A stretch of DNA of 62,383 nucleotides from Hyphomicrobiales bacterium (GTDB taxonomy: Bacteria; Pseudomonadota; Alphaproteobacteria; Rhizobiales; Rhizobiaceae), in the NCBI GenBank assembly GCA_900473185.1, contig UCKU01000045.1, positions 37,763 through 100,145 on the forward strand, given 5' to 3'. Position numbers and translations under genes: made by a program. Shown here piece by piece: positions 1 to 8,687 of the stretch; positions within the stretch are counted from its first letter, which is position 1; each line of letters starts with the position of its first letter. The notes below the pieces were generated by a model. That model did no database searches and was not told the origin of the DNA. It was given only the letters and a program-made list of their open reading frames with translations.

Positions 1-361
1 CAGAAGGCCGGAACGGCGCTCGAGACAAACGAAACAGCAAATCAATGAAGGGGGTCAGTTCTTCGTTTCGCCTACAGGGTCAAATCTTCACTTCGCTTGA
101 CGAGTCGCGCTTATTGCATTCCCGGCAGACGAACTTCGGGCGGCCGATGGGCATGTCCTAGCAGAATTTAAGGATGTTGCCAGGCATGAACCGCCACGTG
201 ATGTTGCAAAGATCGCATCGGACCACGAGGACATACTCGACCTCCCGCGCGTCCTGAGGATCTGCGCGAGAGTTTCTTGGATTGGTTCATTTCCAGCGTG
301 GTAAGCAAGGTTGCCCGAGCTGCATTCTCACGCAGCACGCGTTTCCGGCAAGTCGGGACCG
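1..361. other. No confident gene at left edge
   Basis: No gene is supported here. At the very edge a plus-strand frame runs to a TGA at about base 48 and could be the tail of a gene that starts outside the window, but nothing in it is recognisable. On the minus strand (about 159-280) a short frame ends in VRCDLCNITWRFMPGN, which looks protein-like with a Cys-x-x-Cys pair. It is closed by an upstream TGA and has no ATG, so it is either a remnant or chance. Confidence 0.4.
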
Positions 362-769
362 TCAAAGCACATAGCCTTCATCTCTGGCGAGGCAATAGAA
401 GTCCGCAAAAGCGACATCGATGTCACCCTTGAATGGAAACTTCATCGGTTCGGTCACACCGAGTTCGCCGTCGCAATGGCAGACACCGCAAGCACGATTG
501 TTCTCTCTGTCGATCGCGATGGTGAAGGCACCGACAGGGATGCACGACGCCATGTCGACGGTGCCCGCCCCATAGAAGTCAAATCTTCCATTGCCTTCTG
601 TCGTCACCAGGAATGCGGGACCGCGGCGACCCAAAGCCCCAACTAGGACCGTGCGAATGTCGCGATGGATCTGGTCAATGTTCAAAGCTTCTGGCGGTGT
701 CCAATAAGTGCCAATCGGATCCTCATAGGGTTCCTCTTCGCACAGGTTATCCTTCGGCAGATTGCTCAT
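362..769 (-). CDS. Conserved-looking hypothetical protein, 135 aa
   Basis: Function not recognised. The protein is acidic and soluble, with no signal peptide or membrane segment. It carries a small Cys/His cluster, CGVCHCDG, in the second half, which might bind metal but matches no motif known to me. The start is set at the ATG at 769 because GGGAGG lies 9 bases upstream; the upstream in-frame ATG at 778 directly abuts that site. The gene is divergent from serA. Its N-terminal third is duplicated as a broken fragment at 13563-13712, so the family has been copied within this replicon. Confidence 0.6.
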   Translation of the reverse strand: MSNLPKDNLCEEEPYEDPIGTYWTPPEALNIDQIHRDIRTVLVGALGRRGPAFLVTTEGNGRFDFYGAGTVDMASCIPVGAFTIAIDRENNRACGVCHCDGELGVTEPMKFPFKGDIDVAFADFYCLARDEGYVL

Positions 770-888
770 TGCCGTCATCCTCCCTCTTGGGGGTGATGTT
801 CTCATTATGTTCTAATTTTGGGAGGAGTCAAGGACGGCGTTTCGCAAGTGCTAAAATGCCATCTTGAAATTCCATGCGGGGGGAGAAA

Positions 889-951
889 GCCCGATTAAAG
901 CGGGCGGGCGGCCTTCGGGCTTGCGGGATTCGCGGGTGAATCCCCCAAGCC
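889..951 (+). promoter_or_regulatory. Structured leader ahead of serA
   Basis: Two hairpins sit in the 478-bp gap before serA. The first pairs GCCCG (889-893) with CGGGC (901-905). The second pairs GGCTTG-C-GGGATTC (918-931) with GAATCCC-C-CAAGCC (938-951), 13 base pairs with one C:C mismatch and a 6-base loop. A run of nine G follows near 1002-1011. The arrangement suggests a long serA 5' leader that could be regulatory. There is no downstream T-run, so it is not a standard terminator. No known riboswitch consensus was recognised. Confidence 0.35.
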
Positions 952-1247
952 TACAATTACTGCTTCGCGGCCAATTGCTGTCGTTCCACCCGTATAATGT
1001 GAGGGGGGGGGAACAAGCACCAGTTTCAGCCGCAACATTTTGAAGCGCGCGAGCACGTCGCTTGCAGACGTCGCGGGGTTGGCGAGCGCAATCCGGGATC
1101 AATCGCGCGAAGCGCGTTCAGTGGAAGCAGAGTATATTGGGATTTGTGCTTGCACTGCTTGTCGGATGGTCGCAAAGCCATGTTGTAATGCGCCGTAGGC
1201 CGCGAATGACATCGACTTGTTTAAATTCGGAAAACGAAAGTCTCACT

Positions 1248-2486
1248 ATGCCTCTCCAGCTTTCCCTCCCTCGCGACCGAATTTCCGTGCTTCTCCTTGA
1301 AGGTATCAGTCAGAGCGCCGTGGAGTATTTTTCGTCTTGCGGATACACCAACCTCGTGCATCTGCCGAAAGCACTTGATGACAAGGATCTCAAGAGCCAT
1401 ATCGCCGACGCGCATATCGTCGGCATTCGTTCCCGAACGCAGCTGACAGAAGAGATTTTCGAATCTGCCAGGAAGCTGATTGCCGTCGGCTGTTTCTCCG
1501 TCGGCACGAACCAGGTCGATCTGGAAGCGGCACGGCGCCGCGGGATTCCGGTATTCAACGCGCCTTATTCGAACACGCGCTCTGTGGCTGAGCTTGTGAT
1601 CGGCGAGATCATCATGCTGACGCGGCAGATCTTCCCACGCTCGGCGTCTGCACATCAGGGTGGATGGGAGAAATCTGCTGTCGGCAGCCGCGAAGTCCGC
1701 GGAAAAACCCTCGGCATCGTCGGCTACGGCAATATCGGCTCGCAGCTGAGTGCTCTTGCGGAAAGCATGGGCATGTCGGTGCGCTATTTCGATCTCTCAG
1801 ATAGGCTGCGCCGCGGCAATTCGGAATCGATGGCTTCGCTCGGTGAGCTTCTGGAAATATCGGATTATGTGACGATGCACGTTCCGGAAACGCCATCGAC
1901 GCACAATATGATCACCGAAGCCGAACTGCGTCGCATGAAAAGAGGCGCCATCTTCATCAACAACTCCCGCGGCACGGTGGTCGATCTCGACGCGCTTGCG
2001 AAAGTCTTGAAAGAGGGCCATCTGGCAGGTGCTGCGGTCGATGTGTTTCCCAAGGAGCCGGCATCGAACAAGGAGCGTTTCGAAACGCCGCTGCAGGGCT
2101 TGAGCAATGTCATTCTGACACCGCATATCGGCGGATCGACAGAAGAAGCTCAGGAGCGCATCGGCTGGGAAGTCTCCAGAAAGCTGGTCGAATATTCCGA
2201 CATCGGCTCGACGATGGGCGCCGTCAACTTTCCGCAGGTCCAGTTGCCCGAGCGCCCGAACGGTACGCGCTTCATCCATGTTCACGAAAACCGTCCCGGC
2301 ATGCTCATCCAGTTGAACGAGATCTTCTCGTCGCGCGGGCTAAATATCGTCGCCGAATTCCTGCAGACGCATGGCGACACGGGTTACGTGGTCATCGAAG
2401 TCGAGGACATGTCCCAGACAGCCGACGATATTCTTCAGGCGCTACGCGAGATACTGGGAACGATCAGAACGAGATTGCTTTACTGA
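1248..2486 (+). CDS. serA: D-3-phosphoglycerate dehydrogenase
   Basis: Catalyses NAD-dependent oxidation of 3-phosphoglycerate, the first step of serine synthesis, in the cytoplasm. The 412-aa product is the same length as the E. coli-type enzyme and follows it closely: IGCFSVGTNQVDL and NAPYSNTRSVAELV near residues 85-120, the Rossmann motif GYGNIG near 160, the substrate Arg in NNSRGTVVD, the catalytic His in TPHIGGS, and a C-terminal ACT domain (HENRPGML to RTRLLY) expected to bind serine. The ATG at 1248 is chosen because it matches the family N-terminus; an upstream extension of the frame to 1062 has no family likeness. It is monocistronic and is probably a second, short-type SerA besides the long alphaproteobacterial type, which is inference. 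Confidence 0.93.
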   Translation: MPLQLSLPRDRISVLLLEGISQSAVEYFSSCGYTNLVHLPKALDDKDLKSHIADAHIVGIRSRTQLTEEIFESARKLIAVGCFSVGTNQVDLEAARRRGIPVFNAPYSNTRSVAELVIGEIIMLTRQIFPRSASAHQGGWEKSAVGSREVRGKTLGIVGYGNIGSQLSALAESMGMSVRYFDLSDRLRRGNSESMASLGELLEISDYVTMHVPETPSTHNMITEAELRRMKRGAIFINNSRGTVVDLDALAKVLKEGHLAGAAVDVFPKEPASNKERFETPLQGLSNVILTPHIGGSTEEAQERIGWEVSRKLVEYSDIGSTMGAVNFPQVQLPERPNGTRFIHVHENRPGMLIQLNEIFSSRGLNIVAEFLQTHGDTGYVVIEVEDMSQTADDILQALREILGTIRTRLLY

Positions 2487-2801
2487 CGCATCGAGCAATT
2501 TGCATCGGCATGGAGACGCGTAGGCGTTCCACGCCGCCAAGTGGTTTTGATACGATATTGGCAATGTAATGGGAGCCCGCCCCTTGTGGGGCCGCCCGAT
2601 TACACATGCTTTGGGGTCGAGACGCGACCCTTCTGCCATGATTGGCAAGGGTCCGGAGTTGGCGCTTCGTGGATCTTCTAATTATTGCTGGCCTGTCGTG
2701 TTCGTCCCCATGGGCGGAACCGCTTTCATAGTTGGGCGTTTTTGTCAGTTAGATCGGGTACTGCCGACATTCCGCCGGCACTGCCGAATGGGAGAAGAAT
2801 C

Positions 2802-3173
2802 ATGAGAACGATATTGATCGCGATAGGTGCGTTAACTGCTTTAACCGGGTCTGCTTTTGCGGCCGAGCCGGCCAAGATGGTCGAGACGAAAATGGGCAAG
2901 GTCCTGGCCACTGAAAAAGGCATGGTGCTTTACACATTCGACAAAGATACAAAAGGCAAATCCAACTGCGATAGCGATTGCCTGAAGAAGTGGCCGGCAT
3001 TCCACGCCGGAGCCAAGGCGAAGGCGGAGGGCGAATGGTCTCTAGTCAAAGCTGCGGATGGCAAAGAGATGTGGGCCTATGAGGGTAAGCCGCTTTACAC
3101 CTATGTCGAGGATAAGAAAGCCGGTGAAGCCAACGGCGATGGCGTTGGAGGAGTGTGGCACGTGGCCAAATAG
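2802..3173 (+). CDS. Secreted repeat protein (COG4315/Lipoprotein_15 type)
   Basis: A 123-aa exported protein. Residues 1-20 form a signal peptide ending ALTGSAFA. The mature part has two copies of the family repeat, GKVLATEKGMVLYTFDKD and the shorter GKPLYTYVEDKKAGEANGDG, the latter followed by the typical C-terminus VGGVWHVAK. The first repeat carries a Cys pair (CDSDC). There is no lipobox Cys, so it is probably periplasmic rather than a lipoprotein. The family role is unknown, though members often sit beside stress or redox genes. The start ATG is preceded by GGGAGAAG. It stands alone, with scarred DNA downstream. Confidence 0.85.
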   Translation: MRTILIAIGALTALTGSAFAAEPAKMVETKMGKVLATEKGMVLYTFDKDTKGKSNCDSDCLKKWPAFHAGAKAKAEGEWSLVKAADGKEMWAYEGKPLYTYVEDKKAGEANGDGVGGVWHVAK

Positions 3174-4029
3174 CTCACCGGCGACGGTTCGAATGGGCGG
3201 TCGTCGGATCGCCCTGAACCCCAAGACCAACTTCTGGAACGACCTGTCTCTCTGCGGCTTCGCCGACAAACCCGGCCTGCCCGCGCGTCCGATGGAACCG
3301 ACCGCTCAAGCCTGACTTTCCCAGCCTCGTCGATAATACAGATCGCCACTGGCCGCAGTGACACCTCCAAGGAAACATCGTCGTCTCCCGTTTCTCGGTC
3401 GCATATGGTGAGCGCAGGTGGGGTACACGCCCTTGTCAGGTAGGCGAGGTCTGCCTCCCAATCTGCTTTGCGTAGGCAATCAGCTGCTTAGCAAGCTGTA
3501 TCAAGTCACCGGTGTGGGCCGGTGGACAAAATCATCTCGCATCCTTGCCCATCAGCTGTTCTTCTCCAGTGCAAGGGTCATGCCTTGAATCTGACCGTCA
3601 GAGTTCCACAACGATTTTCGCTGCCGACACTCCGCTTCCTACTGCTGACGGACGTCAGTGCAGCTCTGAATTTCTGTGGTACGCAACAAGGCTCATGGTC
3701 TTCACGTTGTGGCGATAGTGTGTGAAGGTCTCTTTCCCGGTCCTGCCCGAAACGGCAACCCGGCAGGACGTGTCGCGACATGTGTTGATCAGTCGTGCCT
3801 TGTCGAAAACACCCTGCAGGGACCGGGCGTGCTCTGCGTGATTCTTAGCGGCTCTTGGGCCGACCCTAGGGCATCGGCTGCCCTTGATCGAGTGTTCACC
3901 GTGCGGAGATGCAGCGTCGCTCGCTGACGGCGAACGTCGAAGTTACCAAGCATGACTGAGCGTCAGCACAGTTTTACCCGGTTCTCACGGAGATACGCTG
4001 TGAAGAATCCTAAATGATCAGGTTTGACG
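3174..4029. other. Gene-poor stretch
   Basis: About 850 bases with no intact gene. The only recognisable piece is the IS110-like N-terminus near 3290-3395. A plus-strand frame ending at 3315 has a protein-like tail (NPKTNFWNDLSLCGFADK) that I could not assign. The rest, to the SRAP gene, shows no family likeness in any frame. Confidence 0.5.
3290..3395 (-). pseudogene. IS110-family transposase N-terminal scrap
   Basis: The minus strand encodes EVSLRPVAICIIDEAGKV and then RLERSVP, which matches the beginning of IS110-type DEDD transposases (LDVSLRSVAIC-IID, the first acidic motif). The reading frame is lost on both sides within about 35 codons. It is not contiguous with the other two IS110 pieces at 4660 and 43503, so it is a separate scar. 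Confidence 0.5.
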
Positions 4030-4638
4030 ATGTGCAGCGAATACGAACAACTCATCTGCTACGCCGAATACAGCAATGTGATGCAAGATCTGGCGCTTGG
4101 GATCCCGACACAACAATCGGAACTGGATTTGGCACCGCATGCCTTAATTAAGATCGGCGATATGGCTCCCGTAATACGCTGTGTGGGCGACAATACTGTC
4201 GAGCTAGCACAGATGAAGTTCGGCTTTCCGCCGGTCAGGAAGCGCGGTCCGGTATTCAACATTCGATCGCAAGGAAAAAGTTTTAGCGATGGTCACCGGT
4301 GTCTGGTTCCGGCTAGCGCATTCTTGGATTGCAACGGAAGAAGGCATTCGAAGTGCAAATATCGCTTTGAGCTCGTTGACGCGCCATTTATGGCGATCGC
4401 CGCGATCTGGCGGCACGGCCGGAAAAGCCAGCCTTCGGCGTTCGCGATGTTAACTACATACCCCGGGTTTGATGTTGAGCCTTTCCATAATCGACAAGTC
4501 GTAGTCCTGCGACCGAGTGATTGGAAGGCATGGCTTGATCTTGAAAGGTCCTCGGCCGAGTTATTGCAACCGCTGCCGCGGGGCTCGCTGAAGGTGGAGG
4601 AAGCCAAGCCGTCCGAGTTTGGGATGGCAGTGAGCTAG
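4030..4638 (+). CDS. SRAP-domain protein (YedK/HMCES-like, divergent)
   Basis: SRAP proteins react with abasic sites in single-stranded DNA through Cys2 after Met1 removal. This 203-aa protein starts MCSEY, so the ATG at 4030 and not the TTG six bases upstream is the start that exposes Cys2. The Asn/Arg segment is FNIRSQG near residue 76, and the conserved His lies in EPFHNRQVVVL. The usual Gly-Phe-Tyr-Glu-Trp block reads ASAFLDC, replacing the key Glu by Asp and losing Trp. The family shape is kept, so this is probably a plasmid-borne SRAP subfamily. It ends 20 bases from an IS110 remnant. No LexA box was identified upstream. Confidence 0.8.
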   Translation: MCSEYEQLICYAEYSNVMQDLALGIPTQQSELDLAPHALIKIGDMAPVIRCVGDNTVELAQMKFGFPPVRKRGPVFNIRSQGKSFSDGHRCLVPASAFLDCNGRRHSKCKYRFELVDAPFMAIAAIWRHGRKSQPSAFAMLTTYPGFDVEPFHNRQVVVLRPSDWKAWLDLERSSAELLQPLPRGSLKVEEAKPSEFGMAVS

Positions 4639-4659
4639 CTGCTTGTGCCTCAAGCGATA

Positions 4660-4965
4660 GCCGACGCCCCCGGCTGGCTTCTGACCGTAACCGCTCCGGA
4701 TTGTCGCCGGCAGTGAGTAAGAGCTGGGCGGCGCTGTTGTGGCCAATTGAATTCCGTTCGATAGGGTCCGGTGCCAAGTCCTCGACAATTGCAGCTATCA
4801 TCATGTCGAGATCGGCGATCTCATCATGCAGTTCCAGATACCGGCGACCAAGTGACTCCAGGGTGATCCGATACGCGGCTTCCACATCGCGGTAGGCTGT
4901 CAGGTCGGGACGCCAGGCGGCAAGTAATCGAACCAGCTGCATGCGGGTCATGCGTCGAAGCTGCT
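4660..4965 (-). pseudogene. IS110-family transposase, middle fragment
   Basis: The minus strand reads LVRLLAAWRPDLTAYRDV, then a helical region, then SIGHNSAAQLLLTAGDNPER and LRSEAS, which is the linker and start of the C-terminal domain of an IS110 transposase. Homology stops abruptly after RSEAS at about base 4672, and the N-terminus is lost at about 4965 where an ABC permease remnant begins on the other strand. The element cannot transpose. A matching C-terminal half, which starts at this same RSEAS codon run, lies at 43503-43797. Confidence 0.75.
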
Positions 4966-4968
4966 CCC

Positions 4969-5211
4969 GTGTCCGGTGCGGTAATCGCAGAATGGACGGC
5001 CTCGACGAGCGGAGGCGTTGGCGCTTACCTGCTGCAGGCTAACTCCCGCCTTAATTCTGCTGGCACATTTTCCGCGATAGTTTTTCTTGCGGTTCTCGGG
5101 GTTGTTGCGTTCCTGCTAGTCGCATTGACGGAATGGTTACTGACTCCATGGAAATCACCGTCAAAGGTAAGGCGATCGTCAGGGGCAATTGGAAGCTGTA
5201 GGTGGTGGTGA
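4969..5211 (+). pseudogene. ABC transporter permease, C-terminal remnant
   Basis: The frame encodes GAVIAEWTASTSGGVGAYLL followed by a hydrophobic helix ending in VALTEWLLTPW. This is the C-terminus of SsuC/TauC/ThiX-type permeases (the GEW-x-G-x-x-GLG loop after the EAA motif, then the last helix). Everything upstream of the loop is missing, replaced by the IS110 fragment. It is non-functional. Confidence 0.65.
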
Positions 5212-5334
5212 TGGCGGCAATGGGTGTTGAAGTCGCAAATCGCCACCTGTGTGTTCATCGGTTAGTATCGACGGAAAGATCGTCAATCTAACGTCGGGTC
5301 ACCTTGCAATCCCGAGGGTTGTGTTGACGCTGAA

Positions 5335-5377
5335 ACGGGCTAGCGGCCGGGGGGATGAACCCACCGCTAGCGGTTTC
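5335..5377 (-). terminator. Hairpin terminating the sugar-importer operon
   Basis: GCTAGCGG (5339-5346) pairs with CCGCTAGC (5364-5371), and the flanking GAAAC/GTTTC extends the stem. It lies about 55 bases past the stop of the last gene of the 5.4-12.5 kb operon. T-runs are short on both strands, so it is only moderately terminator-like. Confidence 0.5.
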
Positions 5378-5428
5378 TAATTTAACGTCCAGGATGGTTA
5401 TCCCGACGGTCTCGCGAGCTTTAGCTGT

Positions 5429-6745
5429 TCAGCGGCACCATTCCTCTATCGCCAAAGCAATCGCCTTGGTGCAATTGATGAGATCGCGGACCGAGACGCG
5501 TTCATTCGGCTGATGCGACAGTGCCGGGTCGCCCGGTCCGAAGTTCACGGTCGGCGTGTTGCCGAGCCCCGTGGGCAGACCGATATCGCTATGCGCACCG
5601 AAGCCGGAAAGAACCGGATCCAGAGCGGCTGCTTTGACCGCATTCTGGAAGACGCCGACGAAGGGACTGTCGGCCGGTATTTCGGCGCAATCGGCGTCGA
5701 GAATCCATTCCACCCGCGCCGGATGTTCGCGAAGATAGGGATCTGCCTGGCAAACATTCCGGACATGCTCCTCGATCTCGCGCTTGACCTTGCCGCCGAG
5801 ACCGAACTCGTCCTTCTCGCTTGGTAGATACTGCGCGTCGATGATGATCTCAGCGCGGCCGGCCATCGATGACGGATGCTCGCCGGCAGACATCTGCGTG
5901 ACGATGATCTGGTTCGGCAAGTCCATCAGCGGATGGTTTTTCTTCGGATCAAACATCCAGCGGCGATTGAGAATGTCGATCCCATCGAGCATCTGGCGGC
6001 AAAGTTGCACGGCGTCAACAGGACCGCTGGAATACCAGGCATTCGGCGTCAGCTCAGCGTGGCCTCCGATGCCGTCTATGATGATCCTGCCCCACAAGAT
6101 GCCATGGCACAGCGGCGCGATCTTGTTGGCAGTAGGCTCGGTCATGATGCCGGCGTCTGCCTTGAAGCCGCGATCGACCATGGCAAGCGAACCCATGCCG
6201 CCGATTTCCTCGTCGACAACCGTTGTAAAGACGATGTCGCCAGCGAGCGGCACTTTCAGCTCCTTCAGGATCTCGACCGCCATCAGCATGCAGGCAACGC
6301 CACCCTTCATGTCGACGGTGCCGCGACCATGGAGGAGACCATCTTTCAGGACGGGTTCGAAGGGATCCGTCGCCCAATGATCGATGGCGCCTGGCGGGAC
6401 GACGTCGATATGTCCGGTCAGCATGATCGAGCGGCCCCCCCCGGTGCCGGCAAGCGTACCGCCGAGATTGGGGCGACCATCGAAGGTACGGCCCTTGTTT
6501 GCGCCCGGCCGGCCTTCATACTTGGCATAGAGCGCCGGACCGTCCGGATCCCACAGATCGGTCGTGAAGCCGAGCTTTTCCAACCGCTTCTGCAAGTACA
6601 GCTGGCAGTCGCGCTCGCCGGGGCCGGCGTTTTTCGGGTTCGATTTGACGACCGAGGGGAAGCGGACAAGGTCGCTCAAGGTGGCGACGATCTGGTCCGA
6701 GCGCGCTTCGACGAGCTCGGCGATGGTCTGTTGCAATGAGGTCAT
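5429..6745 (-). CDS. M20-family metallopeptidase (ArgE/DapE type)
   Basis: A cytoplasmic di-zinc hydrolase expected to cleave an amide, as in N-acyl amino acid deacylases or dipeptidases. The metal ligands are visible: His in GHIDVVP near residue 113, Asp in HGRGTVDMKGG, the general base and ligand pair in VVDEEIGG, Glu in MTEPT, and His in PALSHQPNERV near the C-terminus. At 438 aa it fits the long ArgE/DapE subgroup. The start follows GGAGAT. It is the last gene of the operon, 3 bases after a permease, which links it to the imported compound. That suggests the cargo, or a breakdown product, contains an N-acyl or amide bond (inference). Confidence 0.85.
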   Translation of the reverse strand: MTSLQQTIAELVEARSDQIVATLSDLVRFPSVVKSNPKNAGPGERDCQLYLQKRLEKLGFTTDLWDPDGPALYAKYEGRPGANKGRTFDGRPNLGGTLAGTGGGRSIMLTGHIDVVPPGAIDHWATDPFEPVLKDGLLHGRGTVDMKGGVACMLMAVEILKELKVPLAGDIVFTTVVDEEIGGMGSLAMVDRGFKADAGIMTEPTANKIAPLCHGILWGRIIIDGIGGHAELTPNAWYSSGPVDAVQLCRQMLDGIDILNRRWMFDPKKNHPLMDLPNQIIVTQMSAGEHPSSMAGRAEIIIDAQYLPSEKDEFGLGGKVKREIEEHVRNVCQADPYLREHPARVEWILDADCAEIPADSPFVGVFQNAVKAAALDPVLSGFGAHSDIGLPTGLGNTPTVNFGPGDPALSHQPNERVSVRDLINCTKAIALAIEEWCR

Positions 6746-6748
6746 GTT

Positions 6749-7705
6749 TTATCTCCAGCGTTGGGAAAGGCGTTCGGCGAGCAGGACGAAGATCAGCAGG
6801 CAGCCGACGATGCCGACCTGCCAGACGGTGTTGACGCCAAGCTGCAAAAGGCTTGTCTTCAGGGTAACGAGTAGGATCACAGCCGCGAGGACGCCGCCAA
6901 CGCCACCGCGTCCTCCCGTGATGAGGATACCGCCGAGCATGGCCGCGGTCAGCGATTCCAGTTCGAGATTCTGGCCGATGTTTGGACGGCCGCTGCCGAG
7001 CCAGGCGATCGAGACGAGGCCGGCAGCGCCGGACAGCAGTCCGCTCGTCGCGTAGATGATCATGCGGGCGCGATCGACCGCAATGCCGGTCAGGCGCGCG
7101 GACCGTTCGTTGAAGCCCATCGCATAGATCCATCGGCCCCAGGCAGTCGCATTGAGAAGGATCACCGTTACGATGAAGGCCGGCAGCGCGATGGTCAAAA
7201 ACGGCAAAGGGAAGCCGCCAACGACACCGCGTCCCCAAACCAGCAGCCAGTCCGGCACGCCCGACTGCGCGGCACCGCCCGTTACGGCCAGCGCCAGGCC
7301 GGAATAGATGAAGAAGGTTCCAAGCGTCGCAATCAGCGGCAGGATGGCAAGGCGGGTGACGAGCCAGCCATTGACCAAGCCGAGAAGCGTCCCGAACAGG
7401 AGGCAGAGGATGGGCAGCAGCGCCGGCGGCGCACCGAGCCGGACGAGCATCAAGCCGGCGACCGCCGTCAATGACACGATACCGCCGACCGAGAGATCGA
7501 TGCCAGCGCCTCCGGCAAGCACGACTAACGCCTGACCAAGCGATGCTAGCGCCAGTATGGTCGAGAATTGCAGCACGGTGGTGACCGTCGACGTATTGAA
7601 CGTCGATGGCTGCAAGATGGCGACCCCGGCCACGAGGACGATCCACAGAGCCACAAGGATGGCGAGGATGAGATGGGTACCTTGCAAGGCGCGTCGCTTC
7701 TTCAT
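6749..7705 (-). CDS. Sugar-type ABC importer permease (second subunit)
   Basis: A 318-aa inner-membrane permease of the RbsC/LsrCD family with about 8-10 hydrophobic helices. The family core is clear: GAGIDLSVGGIVSLTAV, the cytoplasmic loop with GFNERSARLTGI, and the C-terminal AAMLGGILITGGRGGV. The ATG at 7705 overlaps the preceding permease stop by one base (TGATG), showing translational coupling; a longer reading frame extends upstream only as a shadow of that gene. It forms a heterodimer with the 7705-8679 product. Confidence 0.88.
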   Translation of the reverse strand: MKKRRALQGTHLILAILVALWIVLVAGVAILQPSTFNTSTVTTVLQFSTILALASLGQALVVLAGGAGIDLSVGGIVSLTAVAGLMLVRLGAPPALLPILCLLFGTLLGLVNGWLVTRLAILPLIATLGTFFIYSGLALAVTGGAAQSGVPDWLLVWGRGVVGGFPLPFLTIALPAFIVTVILLNATAWGRWIYAMGFNERSARLTGIAVDRARMIIYATSGLLSGAAGLVSIAWLGSGRPNIGQNLELESLTAAMLGGILITGGRGGVGGVLAAVILLVTLKTSLLQLGVNTVWQVGIVGCLLIFVLLAERLSQRWR

Positions 7706-8679
7706 CACTTCGCCCACTTGATATCGGAGAATTTCAATCGATGGGCCATGACCTCGAAGGCAAGCGTCCCGATGAGGAGAGCGCCGGTCACGACCGGCTG
7801 CCACAGTGAGGGCACGCCAATCAGCAGCAGCCCGTTCTGCAATATGCGCAGCAGGAGCACACCGAACACCGTGCCGACGAGACTGCATTTGCCGCCAAGA
7901 ATGCTGGTGCCGCCGAGCACGACGGCGGCGACCGCATCGAGTGCCAAGTTGCTACCGATCGACATTTCGACATTGCGGTAGGTGCCGACATAGAAAGTAG
8001 CCGCCAGCCCTGTCAGAGCGCCGGCGGTAACAAATACGGCGCAGCGGACCTTGACGACTGCAATGCCGGAAAGCCGGGCCTTTTCTTCCGAATTGCCGAT
8101 CGCCAACAGATGCAGCCCGAAGGGTGTTCGGCGCAGCACGAGCCAGATGACAAGGTAGGCAAGCACGATGACGATCACGTTCAGCGGTATGCCGGCAAAC
8201 GAAACGGATAGGAAATCCGTCAGAGATTTCGGCAGACCGGAGAGCCACTGACCGCCCAAGAGCACGAATATGCCGGTGCGGTAGACGCCGAGCAGGCCGA
8301 GCGTGCCGACGATCGCCGGAATACGACCAAGCACGACAACCGAGGCCGTGACCAGCCCCAGCAGGGCGCCGACAACAGGCCCGGACAGGGCGACGAGCGC
8401 TGGCGGAAATCCGGCGCCGAGCCCCCGACCGATCGCAATCGCGGCGAGGCCCATGACGACACCGATGGAAACATCGATGCCGCCGATGGCAAGGATCAAC
8501 GTCATCCCCAGTCCCGACAGCAGCAATTCCACGCTATTGCGTAGAATCGTGCCGGCGTTCGCGAAGGATGCGAAATAGGGCGATGCGAGAGAGAAGATGG
8601 CCACCGCCACGAGGATCGCGGCGAGCAAGCACCACTCCCGGGCACTCATGGACGAATTGCTATCGATCAGACGTCGCAT
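7705..8679 (-). CDS. Sugar-type ABC importer permease (first subunit)
   Basis: A 324-aa RbsC/LsrC-type permease. It has hydrophobic segments throughout, the signature LAIGGIDVSIGVVMGLAAI, the loop LLAIGNSEEKARLSGI that contacts the ATPase, and AVVLGGTSILGGKCSLVGT. It begins 8 bases after the binding-protein gene and is translationally coupled to the next permease. With the ATPase and binding protein it makes a complete CUT2-type importer. Confidence 0.9.
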   Translation of the reverse strand: MRRLIDSNSSMSAREWCLLAAILVAVAIFSLASPYFASFANAGTILRNSVELLLSGLGMTLILAIGGIDVSIGVVMGLAAIAIGRGLGAGFPPALVALSGPVVGALLGLVTASVVVLGRIPAIVGTLGLLGVYRTGIFVLLGGQWLSGLPKSLTDFLSVSFAGIPLNVIVIVLAYLVIWLVLRRTPFGLHLLAIGNSEEKARLSGIAVVKVRCAVFVTAGALTGLAATFYVGTYRNVEMSIGSNLALDAVAAVVLGGTSILGGKCSLVGTVFGVLLLRILQNGLLLIGVPSLWQPVVTGALLIGTLAFEVMAHRLKFSDIKWAK

Positions 8680-8687
8680 CGCTTTGC

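Noticed and set aside
1062..1247. N-terminal extension of SerA by 62 residues with a hydrophobic stretch
   Set aside because: It has no family likeness, overlaps the structured leader, and the ATG at 1248 matches the family start.
4965..5005. Reading the IS110 fragment further upstream as LPHRTREQLRR
   Set aside because: The same bases encode the conserved GAVIAEW loop of a permease on the other strand; the apparent match is probably chance near the junction.
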